From: Carnegiea gigantea
Taxonomy: Eukaryota > Streptophyta > Magnoliopsida > Caryophyllales > Cactaceae
Reading direction: 5' to 3'
DNA length: 64,000 bases
NCBI GenBank assembly: GCA_029747015.1
Contig: JAKOGI010000426.1
Coordinates: 499,501 to 563,500 of the forward strand
How positions within the stretch are numbered: the stretch's first letter is position 1; every line of letters begins with the position of its first letter. The position numbers were made by a program, and so were the translations under genes. This document shows positions 54,610-64,000 of this stretch, piece after piece. Below the pieces are notes generated by a model. That model ran no database searches and had not been told where the DNA came from. It worked only from the letters and a program-made list of their open reading frames with translations.

Positions 54610-56226
54610 ACTTACACGCACCTGGTTATAGGAACAAGTGAGAGTATTTGTCTCGCATTTCCTACTCCGGCTTCCAAGTGGCTTCAGACATCTCATAATT
54701 GGCCCAAAGAGCCTTCACTAGGAGCACGGTCTTCCTATAGAGGTGCTTTTCCCACTGATCCAGGATCTGTGCTGGCTGTTCCTCGTATGGCAGGTCTTCC
54801 TGGAGCTGTATAGGATCAGATTCGATTATATATGAGGGATCTGGGATGTATTTCCATAATTGCGACACATGAAATACATTATGTACTCCTGGAAGTTCGG
54901 GCGGCAGCTCCAGTCGGTAAGCTACTTCCCAAATTCTCTGTATGACTGGATACAGTCCAATGTACCTTGGGCTAAGTTTTCCTGCCATCCCAAATCACGC
55001 AATTCCCTTGGTCAGAGAAACTGGGAGGAATACTTGCTCCCCTACTTGAAACTCGAGGGGCTTATGCATCTGGTCAGCATAGCTCTTCTAACGGCTCGGG
55101 GCGGCTCTCATACGTTCCTGGATTACTCTTATTTTATCCGTGGTGGCTTGGATTAACTCTGGCCCAATGGTCATGGCTTCATCAATCTCCTGCCAACAGG
55201 GCGGGGTTCTGCATTTCCTCCCATATAGTGCCTCATACGGGGCCATGCCAATACTCGCGTGGTAACTGTTGTTGTGAGAGAACTCGATCAGTGCCACCTG
55301 CTCGTCCTATACACTCTTAAAGCTTAAAGTGCAAGCTCTTATCATATCTTCCAGCGTTTGGATGGTACGTTCGATTTACCCATCCATAGCTGGGTGGAAT
55401 GTAGTGCTAAAACGTATCAACGTCCCAAATGCTTCCTGTAGTTTCTGTCAGAAACCAGACTGGAACCTGGTGTCCCGATCCGACACGATAGAGCTCAATA
55501 CCTCGTGTAGTCGTACTATCTCTTCGAGGTACACACGGGCTAACTGGTCCAAGGTCCAAGTGTTTCTCATGGCTATGAAGTGCGCCGTTTTTGTGAGCAT
55601 ATCCACAATAACCCAGATCGCGTTATTCTTCCGATGAGTCAAAGGTAGACCCGCCACAAAATCCATGGATACCGAGTCCCACTTCCACTCGGGGACTTCC
55701 AGGGGTTGTAAGAGTGCTGCTAGTCATTGATGCTCTATCTTCACCTGTTGGCAAGTTAGGCACTTTGCCATGTAATCAGCCACTTCCTGCTTCATGTTAC
55801 TCCACTAGAATGTCTGCTTTAGGTTCTTATATAGCTTATTTCCCCCAGGGTGTATCGAGTCCGACGTATTGTGACCCTCATCTAGGATTTTCTTCTTAAG
55901 TGCCTCTACAGCAGGCACACACACCCAGTTATGAAATCTAATGGTTCCATCTTCATGAATTACAAACCCGGGTGTCTTTCCCACCAATATCTCCTCATGG
56001 ATTCGCTCAAGTTGGGGGTCCATAGCCTGAGCTACTTGAATCTCCTCTATGAGTGCCGGCTGTGGTTCCAGGGTGCATAGTATAGGCTTTGCCCTCGGGG
56101 TGGCCACGTTGAGTTCTAACCTCTGAAATTCCTCACACAACTCATTCGGAAACGCGACAAGCAGCCTTGTGTAGGATACGGCCGATGGCTCAACGCATCT
56201 GCTACCACGTTAGCCTTTCCGGAATG
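54610..56226 (-). pseudogene. Element F: integrase with chromodomain
   Basis: One minus-strand frame with several stops. Right to left: RNase H tail (VAFPNELCEEFQRLEL), HHCC zinc region GHNTSDSIHPGGNKL...YMAKCLTCQQVKIEH with all four ligands, core VSMDFVAGLPLTHRKNNAIW, SSIVSDRDTRFQSGF, then AMDG-stop-IERTIQTLEDMIRA with the catalytic Glu kept, NNSYHASIGMAPYEALYGRK, the GPY/F-like KLSPRYIGLYPVIQRI, then a chromodomain-like end YEEQPAQILDQWEKHLYRKT and WANYEMSEATWKPE-stop-EMRDKY. The chromodomain would steer integration to heterochromatin. Stops fall at Trp, Gln or similar positions. Confidence 0.9.
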
Positions 56227-57495
56227 GTACTAGAAATCAGTATCGTAGTCCTTTAGAAATTCCAGCCACCTTGTGTGTCTCAAATTCAGGTCCTTCTGTG
56301 AGAAAAGGTATTTTGAACTTTGGTGGTCGGTGAAAACTTCACAACGTACCCCATACAAGTAATTCCTCCAGATCTTCAGTGCAAACACGACTGCCGCTAG
56401 CTCCATTTCATGAGATTTCAATTGCCGCGAAACATAAGCTATAACACGGCCCTCTTGTATTAACACGCACCCTAACCTATTCCCAGAGGCATCACTATAC
56501 ACTACGAAATCCTTGTCAGTAGTAGGTAGGGCCAGTATCGGCGCACTCGTCAATCTCTTTTTCAGTTCTTGGAACGCTTCTTCACATCGTGCCATCCATT
56601 CATGCTTAGTGACTTTCCTGGTCAAGTTTGTAAGCAGGGTGGCGTTCTTCGAGAAATGTTGAACAAATTTTTGATAGTATCCGTCTAGAACCAAGAAGCT
56701 CCTTACCTCCATCGGGTTCTTAGGTCTGGGCCAGTTCGTCACGGCCTTTATCTTTTGGAGATCCACAGACACTCCCTCATTGGATATCACGTGTCCTAAA
56801 AATGCCACCTTGTTTAACCAAAACACACACTTTTAGAACTTGGCGTATAGCTCATTCCCCCTTAAGACTTCCGGGGCTATTCGTAAATAGCAGTTATGTT
56901 CTTCGGGTGTCCTTGAGTAGATTAAGATGTCATCTATGAATACCACCATGAACTGATCTAAATAGGGTTTGAAGACCCTGTTCATAAAGTTCATGAATGC
57001 TGCCAGGGTGTTAGTGAGGCCAAAGGGCATCACCACAAACTCATAGTGCATGTACCTAGTGCGAAAGGCAGCCTTAGATATGTCTTCATCCCTGATTCGG
57101 AGTTGATGGTACCCTAAACGAAGGTCTATTTTAGAAAAGGTCCCCACACCTCGCAACTGATCAAATAAGTCATCTATCCTGGGCAGAGGGTAGCGGTTCT
57201 TGACCGTGATTTTATTAAGCTCCAGGTAGTCTATACACAGTCTTAGGGTCCCATCCTTCTTCTTTACAAATAAAACTAGGGCTCCCCAAGGGGATGTTCT
57301 AGGTTGAATATACCCCTTCTCTAAGAGTTCCTCCAACTGCATCTTTAATTCCTTCAATTTTATCAGTGCCATCCGATAGAGTGCCCTAGAGATAGGTGCG
57401 GCCCCAAGGGTCAGGTCAACACAAAACTCTACTTCTCTAAGGGGTGGCATGCCGGGGATTTCATCGGGAAATACATCTGGAAATTCCCTCACCAT
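56160..57495 (-). pseudogene. Element F: reverse transcriptase and RNase H
   Basis: The frame reads [120 protein letters not shown] and [17 protein letters not shown], with IDD catalytic residues present. After a TAA at about 56830: [20 protein letters not shown], then RNase [61 protein letters not shown], a stop, and YHSGKANVVADALS. Family positions suggest two stops and a frameshift near 56190 before integrase. Otherwise this is the best-preserved part of F. Confidence 0.92.
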
Positions 57496-57509
57496 GGGGA
57501 TGTCCTCCA

Positions 57510-58122
57510 GGGAGGATTTTGCATCCTAGGTATTCACTACATGACGCAAGAATCCCTCATATCCTTTACCTAACAACTTGCGAGCTTTCATTACTGATAC
57601 CAATTTCACTCCCATTCTAGGGCTCTGACCCCTACGCACTACCTTCGCCCCATTGGGCCCCTTTAGGGTGATTTTCTGTTTCGGGCAGTCTATCTGAACC
57701 TAGTACTTAGCTAACCAGTCCATACCCAAAATAACCCCAAAATCAGTTAACTCAAACCTGTATAGGCCCGCTAGGAATTCACATTCATTCGTTCTAATAG
57801 AGCAACCCTCGTACAACTCCTCACACATCACAATCTTCCCATCAGGGAGGGTCACAGATAGCGACGAAGATTTACGGGTGGGGGTGAGTCCTAACATCTC
57901 AACTAGCCTAACAGAAATAATGGAGTGCGTAGCACCCGAATCAAACAAAATATCTACTACCTGAGTTAGGAGAGGGAAAGTAGCCGTCACAACATTAGGA
58001 GCATCCTCTACTTCCTCCTTTTGCATCACATAGGCTCTGCCCCCATTGTTCCAAGGCGGTTGGTAGGGAGGTCGGACTTGAGTTTGCTGAGGTGCCTGGT
58101 TTTGTTGGTTGGGGTTGGCCAC
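57510..58122 (-). pseudogene. Element F: aspartic protease
   Basis: From the Gln-rich linker MANPNQQNQAPQQTQVRPPY to VVDILFDSGATHSIISVRLV (DSG catalytic motif intact) and LTDFGVILGMDWLAKY, then a stop at 57700. The frame resumes with VQIDCPKQKITLKGPNGAKV toward RT, with one more stop near 57528. Typical plant chromovirus retropepsin arrangement. Confidence 0.9.
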
Positions 58123-59379
58123 CTGCCCTCCCCTATTCTGATATGGCTGCTAGGCCCTTGCCCTTGACTCTGGCCTTGCCCTTGTCTAGTAGGAGGTGGA
58201 GGGAGTGGGCAGTCTTGCACCTGATGCTGAGGGCTTCCACAACGGAAGCACCTTTTCACCGAGCGGCATTCCCTGGCATAGTGACCCAGTTTCCTACATG
58301 CGTTGCAGGTTACCTTTGGCCGTGTATTAGGGTGCTGGCCTCCTCGATTGGTACCGTTCAAGTACTGACTCCCTATAAGCCGACGGTATTGCTCTTGTGG
58401 TTAAAAGTTGCCCCGGTTATCACAGTTATTCCCCCTCCTTTTGGTTCCCTGCTGCTCATTGAAATAGTTACTCCATTCCTTCATCGGTCTCTCTATGTTG
58501 ACCGCAGTGTCATATAGGTCAATGTAGGAGGCGTACTGACGTACGGACATCCTCTCCTTGATTGTGGGGTTCAGCCCGGCCTCGAACCGGTTCATCTTCA
58601 GCCTTTCGACGAATGCTGGGGCGAATCATGAAAGCTTTATAAATTTAAGCGTACTCGAGTACGCTCATATTCTCCTGCTGCAATTGTATAAACTCGCCCT
58701 CCTTAGCCTTTTGGAGGGAGATATGATAGAAATGATCCTTGATCATTTCCTTGAACTTGTTCCAGTCGAATCCCAGTTCGTATTGTCTCTCCCTCACCAT
58801 GGCCCACCATAAGTCAGCCTTGTTCTTCAAATAGAATACCGCGAAGCCCACCTTCCACTCCTCAGGGCATTAGAGTGCGTTGAACAGTTTCTCCATGCCC
58901 CTAATCCAGTCCTCAAAAGTCTTAGGGTCGGAAGTGTCATTATAGACGGGTGGGTGATGGCTTGCGGACCTTTTAAACATATAGGAGTTATCCTCCTCGA
59001 CCCTTTTTTCCCGTACCTCCATCAGCCTCTGTATCTGCTCGTTCTGGAGTCGTAATTGCTCCCCTTGTTTTTATAGCATCTCCAGCAGCAACAAATTGGT
59101 AAGCTCAGCTCCCGTTGACGGGTTAGTCTCGTCAATCTAACTGTGACACCCGTTCTCGTTTCAAGGGCGTAGGGCCTTCAGTCGCTCCGTGAGGGCCGAC
59201 ATAGGGATGTCTTGGTTCATAGGGGCCCTCGTTACAAGGTGGGGTCTAGTTTGGGGCGCACTGTTGTTGTTGTTGTTGTTGTTGCTTCCCACCATTCTGT
59301 TTGGGAAATAATTCGGGTTTAGTTCCTCTCCTAATAGTTCATATCCTAAGCTTTGCAAAATTTCAAGCATACAGTGCAT
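58026..59379 (-). pseudogene. Element F: gag with two zinc knuckles
   Basis: Beginning at 59379 with an Asn-rich stretch (a TTG/CAA-type microsatellite at 59260-59284), then after stops a coiled coil (KQGEQLRLQNEQIQRLMEVR) and the gag core: HPPVYNDTSDPKTFEDWIRG, CPEEWKVGFAVFYLKNKADL, WWAMVRERQYELGFDWNKFK, FYHISLQKAKEGEFIQLQQE. After a frame change: MNRFEAGLNPTIKERMSVRQ. It ends with knuckles CNACRKLGHYAREC and CFRCGSPQHQVQDC (58230-58320). Three or more stops and one or two frameshifts. Gag assembles the particle and binds RNA. Confidence 0.88.
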
Positions 59380-59884
59380 ACTAGTGCATCATGCAACATT
59401 TGACAGGAGTTTGATTTCAGCACATCACCACGTTCAAGTGGTACAACCACTGCATCACATCCTTAGACAGTTCACATCAGACAGGCATCACATTCACACG
59501 ATTCATGATTATCACTATTATCATTTTTTTTAACAACATAGAGCACCGGTATTCAAATAATCCAAGGAGATTTTATTGCATAGAATTTTAATAACATAAG
59601 AGTTCCACACTAACACTTTTCATTACATCTCAGCGTATGACTTTAGTAGCCATAGGGGCTTATTAACAACTCAGAAAGAAAAGTAACTACCAATATTGCC
59701 CTAGAAAAGAAGAAACAAGCTCCTTAGATGCTTCCAGCTTCTACTGATCGGGGGCGTCCAGTGGACAGGTACCTCTACACATCCGGCCACATCTACCCCA
59801 CTTCCAACGGGTCACCCCGATCTCACACTCAGCCCTATTCCATAAGGAATTTATCTCTTCTTCCAAGTCCTCCGATCCTCTAGT
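59380..59884 (-). other. Element F: spacer between leader ORF and gag
   Basis: No convincing frame or motif; probably untranslated leader sequence. Confidence 0.4.
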
Positions 59885-60624
59885 TTGCTCGTCCTATATA
59901 GTGTGGTCCCTTCTTTCTTCTTCCTGATCCTCCATAAGGTCTTCACTTCCCATCAGCTGTCCCTCACTCACCTCAGAATCTTCCTCAGGGTCCCCTTCAA
60001 GATCCTCCTCAGGATCCTCCTCTTCCATCGATTCTCCCTCACTTGGGTCCTCCTCAAGGTCCTCCTCCTCCATTGGTTCCTTTGCACTCGAGCCTCCCAT
60101 CAGGTCGGCTTCCACTCCGAGATTTGTCTCAACAGGGTTATCCCCCACTCCTTCAAAGTCTCCCTCCTCATCTGTAAGTTCATCGCCGGGGGTGGGGCGT
60201 CCTCCTCACCGGCTGTGGGAACACTCTCTAGGTCATAGGGTCCCTCCAGTCTCAAGTAGTTAATTAGGTCCTCTATGTCCATCCCTATGGGCTCCCAATC
60301 ATACTAGCAATAATTTTTCCGCAGGCGGGGATCACGAGCCCGAGGGTGCAACTCATCAACACGATAGTGCCACACAGGGTCCCCTTTCAGGGTTAGCAAC
60401 AGAAAGACCACTCGGTTATTCTCAATCGCCAAACAGCTATGGGGCCTATCATCCGGGTATCGGGCTACTACCCACCTCACATGTCGTATATGGTCCCACA
60501 CACTGTTCTCTAGCTCCTTAGCTAACCGATGATGCAGACAAGGACCTCCTACACAGCCGCAATGCTGGGTACCCTCTATTCCTATACAAAGCAAGTACAC
60601 ATAATATATGCATTCAACCCACAA
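59885..60624 (-). pseudogene. Element F: extra leader ORF between PBS and gag, acidic C-terminus
   Basis: The frame from 60624 reads HHRLAKELENSVWDHIRHVR, WVVARYPDDRPHSCLAIENN, RVVFLLLTLKGDPVWHYRVD, a stop at 60304, then EPIGMDIEDLINYLRLEGPY and DLESVPTAGEEDAP. After a frame change near 60160 it becomes very acidic: DELTDEEGDFEGVGDNPVET then EEEDLEEDPSEGESMEEEDP to 59894. It lies in the usual 5' leader and is not Gag, protease or any Pol domain that I recognise. The segment up to the stop has the look of a folded domain. Presence of a conserved extra ORF in related elements is possible but not checked. Confidence 0.55.
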
Positions 60625-60768
60625 TCATGCATTCATTTAATACTATATGCAGATGTTTACAGCCCCTAACCCCGTACTACACTCACTCTCCGTGCGGTCC
60701 TTAAGTCTACCGGTTTTAGTCCTTAACTTTTTGCAGTCTTTTAGGCGACCCTTCAGGTCAGTTAACCT

Positions 60769-60782
60769 GAGCTTTGATACCA
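60769..60782 (-). promoter_or_regulatory. Element F primer-binding site (tRNA-Met)
   Basis: The minus strand reads TGGTATCAAAGCTC three bases inside the right LTR, complementary to a tRNA-Met 3' end with one change from the usual TGGTATCAGAGC. Confidence 0.88.
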
Positions 60783-60785
60783 CTT

Positions 60786-63700
60786 TGTAACACCCCAAAA
60801 CTCCAATTTCATTTCTTATTTACTAACCATTATACTATGTGGCAGCGAAACCTAATTGGGGTGTTATCGCCGTATTTTCTTTTTGGAAATACCAGGCTGG
60901 ATATAGAAATAACAATTAATACAAAAATCTTGAATAATATTTCAACCTGCACATTATTCCAAATTTAATAACATCTACTAAACCAAACAAATGTTTTTAT
61001 TATCTTAACAACTAATTTCTTCGTCTTGACTCATGCCTTCGGGCCTCGCTCTACTTTCTGCTCCCCAGTCCCATGCACAACTATTTCACCTGAAAACAAA
61101 ATATTTTATAAAGGTGAGATAAACTTAGTGAACAATCACCCCTAACAGTCAACTACGCACACAAATTTATTTGAAAACATTTTAAAGGGGCTGGTGAATA
61201 ATAGCAAGACTCCCAAGACGCATTTATCATCAACACAACTTTTCCTGGTTACCAACTCCCAGAGATGCAACCCCTAACTTATGGCCTAAACACAACATTC
61301 AGTTTTTAGGTGAGTGACCCCACTGGGTCTCATGGCCTGCGTGCCAATTCACCGTAGCCGCTTAACTCATCCTGGCCTACTGCTACTTAGGTGGTTACCG
61401 CTTAACCCCTTTCCTGGCCTACCACCATCAAGGATGGTTATCGCTAACCTGGCCCATGTCCCAACAGGGCACGTGGCCGCTCATATGCACGCACTAGTTT
61501 CCCGGGGAAGGCTAATGGCCTTCAGTCAGCACAATCAGTTTAGATCTCACCTAGCTCAGCCTTTATAAATACAGTCACACTTCTCTACCTTAAAGGTCAA
61601 TTTATTATGCCAGGTTCATTCAGTTTCAACCCACTTCCCCAATGACATTTCTACAACAACAAACTTTAAGTTTCCAACACAACCTTAACTCGCCTCAATT
61701 CCACAATCATAACACATCAGGCAAATTATGTTGCACAGTCACACTTAGTTAATTCATGCTATTATTTTGCACAAACAGCACACTAAACAATTCTTAACAT
61801 GTTCAAAGCACACATTATTTTAAAACCCGGGGAAGGGTTAGGGCATGATTGTTTTCTGGATACCATACAAGTTATAGGCTTGGTTACTATTCTGAACTTA
61901 CAGCTCCCTACCTAGGACAACACATAGCCTATGCTCAGTCTAACTCAAATGAATTTACTCCCTGTTCTTTTTCTTGCTTCTAAAAAAATTTATAAGAATT
62001 ACCCATGCTTTTAAGGCCCCCCAATCCCAGCCCACTCTAGGGTTCAGATCGGGCCAGAATCTGAGCCCCCTTTCAGAGGTACGACCTTCCACTCCTGATG
62101 TCCAATTCAAAACTTCTAACCTAATCCAGAAACTTTGACTCATCCCCTACCATTTTCGTCTTCGGGGCTTCCCCAATTTCTATCCCGAGCTAGGTCATTT
62201 TCTCACTTGTTTGAGGGGTATCACTGACTGTTTTGGTCTAGACAGTCCTAGGTAAATTGGTTATAACTTGGGCCCTGCCACTGCAATCGGCCGATTCCAA
62301 AATGGGGTTGTACGACACACTCCGAGGTATCGACTCTAAAAATTTGGTGATTTTTTGCTCATCGACTCACCCTAGGTAAAATTTTTAAGTTGCTGTAACT
62401 GTAGCCCATAACCCAGCCTAGTGGACTCGACGCTGATTTTCTAGCTCAATTTCCTGGCCCTATAACTATTACATCCGACGTCCAAAATTGAAGATTTTAC
62501 CCAATCCAGAAAGAGGAATTTGTCATCTACAACTTTCGTTTTTTGTAATTTCACTAATTTACTCAATATCTAGGCCAAAAACCCTAAAACCTGAAACCTA
62601 TCCTTGACTGTCCCAGTTTTAACAGTCTCTAGTAAATGGACCATAACTCCCTCGTTACAATTCAAAATTCAACGATTCAAAAACCGTAGCGTAAAGAACA
62701 CTGGATCTATCTCCCATTCAAATTTGGTGGTTTTTGGACCAGAATACCCATAGCACCAAGTTTTTTAAAATAACATGAATTGTCTGTCCTACCCAGTGGC
62801 AAGTTCTCATCACTTCTCCTCCTAAAACCCGATCTTTTTACTTGACGACCATGTCCCCCATTCCCGTGACCCATTATCCAGGAATCCCAACAACATTAAT
62901 CCCACCCCAAGTCAACCAAGTCATGAAAGATATTAAATTTCATTACTAAGAACACAAAAATACCAATATGTACTTACCTTGATGTAAACCCAAAATAGTA
63001 GCAATGAAATCGTCTCCCTTTTTGTGGTGCGAATCTGAAAATCATGCAAAAACTCTTTTTAAAACAATTTTCTTGAATTTCAAACAAAATCACATAAGGA
63101 AGATAGTAAGTGCTTAAAGTTTTGGGTGTAACGAAAACACAGGGGCGAAGGTTTCACCATGTGTTTCTTACCAAGGAAGATGAGAGGGAAGTGGTGGTGG
63201 TGGTGGTGGTGGCCAGTGGCGGGCTGCATGGGGGGTGTAGGGTTGAGGGGGATATGGGGCTAGAGATAGAGAGAGAGATAGAGAGGAGGAAAGAGAATGA
63301 GAGGAAGAGAGAGAATGAGAAGATGGGGGGTGTTTTTCACGGTTAGGGTTTAGGAGGGGGGCTCTTTTCACAGTTAGGGTTTAGGAGGGTGGGGGTTCAC
63401 AGTTTGGGGACAGAAAAAGAAAGAGAAAAGAAAAAAAAAAGTAGGGAAAAAAAGGGAGGGAAAGATAAGGGAAAAAGGAAGGAAAATAAGGAGGGAAAAA
63501 GAAGGAGATTAAGTACAAATTCTAGGGTTTGATTTGAGGGGAAAAATTTAAATTTCAAAATAAAGATAGCCAAGAGGGAAAAGTAATCGAAGAGGTATTA
63601 GTTGAGTTGTGAGACAAAATATGAAATTATTTAAATCGAAGAAAAGGAACAAAATAACGCGGATAGAAAATAAGTATATTTTTTTTCATCGTTGAAATAA

Positions 63701-63809
63701 AGTTTTAAAGGACAACACATGGCGAAAAAAAAAATATTTATAATGACTTGGATCACAAAGGTTGGTCCACGTCACCATTTCTCCCAATTTGATTTTTCGG
63801 AGTTTTACA
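60786..63809 (-). repeat. Element F: 5' LTR (3024 bp, uninterrupted)
   Basis: TGTAACACCCC...GAGTTTTACA, collinear with the left LTR minus its insertions. It shows the pre-insertion state at both nested sites: GAGATAAACTTAGTGAAC near 61120 for the SINE, and TACTTAGGTGGTTACCGC near 61388 for the gag-only element. The length is unusually large for an LTR but typical of the Del/Tekay branch. Confidence 0.93.
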
Positions 63810-64000
63810 CTTTTCCTTTTTTAAGAATACTAAATTTAAATTAATTAATAAGTGAATTTATTTACATTATATTATTTATTTACTATATTTTAGTTAATTA
63901 TGCTCGCATTGGGTGTATATAAAAAACTAGTGTTTTATAGTAGGACAAGGCCCGAATCAATGTGTAACTTTTGCTTTGCTTATTTCACCCTTTCATCACC
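63810..64000. other. Right flank of element F
   Basis: AT-rich DNA starting CTTTT, the right target duplication of F. Nothing else is recognised before the window ends. Confidence 0.6.

Larger units (their letters stand above)
48881..63809 (-). mobile_element. Element F: Del/Tekay-type chromovirus (Ty3/gypsy) with nested insertions
   Basis: Two very long LTRs (right copy 3024 bp; left copy 5607 bp because of insertions) with TGTAACACC...TTTTACA ends, flanked by CTTTC and CTTTT. On the minus strand: PBS for tRNA-Met (60769-60782), a leader ORF, gag with two CCHC knuckles, protease, RT, RNase H, integrase, chromodomain. The chromodomain after integrase identifies a chromovirus, and the sequence words fit the Del/Tekay branch. 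Several stops and frameshifts inactivate it. It is one of the older insertions, since other elements sit inside it. Confidence 0.93.

Overview
The window looks like heterochromatic, transposon-filled DNA from a flowering plant, probably a eudicot; species cannot be told. Evidence for this: plant Ty3/gypsy lineages (Athila/Tat, Tat/Retand, Del/Tekay chromovirus), a Tork/TNT1-like Ty1/copia element, an Au-type SINE, plant tRNA primer-binding sites, TATA-driven LTR promoters and GT-AG introns. I found no ordinary host gene, rRNA, tRNA or CRISPR array. Almost every long reading frame is a piece of a retrotransposon polyprotein, most of them decayed.

Layout, left to right. 1-4667: minus-strand Athila/Tat-like element A (protease, gag, leader, PBS, one LTR), running off the left edge and probably inserted into element B. 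4668-9744: minus-strand element B of the same broad group (RT, protease, gag, PBS, LTR). 9750-17790: three head-to-tail copies of an unclassified ~0.95-kb repeat; the third is split by copia element C (12003-17338, TSD TTTTT), whose 1195-codon polyprotein frame is nearly intact. 17790-20197: AT-rich DNA and LTR-like sequence. 20204-23558: decayed minus-strand copia element without gag. 23559-24767: a possible small LTR, a LINE 3' end and CA/TA microsatellites.

24768-40217 is the most complex element, D, a 15.4-kb Tat/Retand-type element on the plus strand. Its 5' LTR is split by a 1327-bp solo LTR (perfect TSD TAATC). After decayed gag-protease-RT-RNase H-integrase comes a 7.4-kb 3' region with two arrays of a ~59-bp double-hairpin repeat and three antisense transcription units, each with a TATA box and a nearby poly(A)-like signal: a spliced additional ORF, and two small ORFs that are visibly paralogous to each other. 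40218-41226: TA microsatellite and a fourth copy of the 0.95-kb repeat. 42034-47593: element E, a non-autonomous relative of D that keeps LTRs, PBS, the first ~60 gag codons and the PPT, with about 4 kb of hairpin tandem repeats in place of gag-pol and of the antisense genes.

48881-63809: element F, a minus-strand Del/Tekay chromovirus with 3-kb LTRs and an extra leader ORF upstream of gag. Its left LTR carries an Au-like SINE and a gag/protease-only gypsy element (49637-52067) whose U3 holds a cluster of perfect heat-shock-element palindromes upstream of a TATA box.

Reading the nesting: the SINE and the gag-only element came after F; the solo LTR came after D; copia C came after the 0.95-kb array; A probably came after B. 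Many of the stops are explicable by G-to-A or C-to-T changes, as expected for methylated, silenced DNA.
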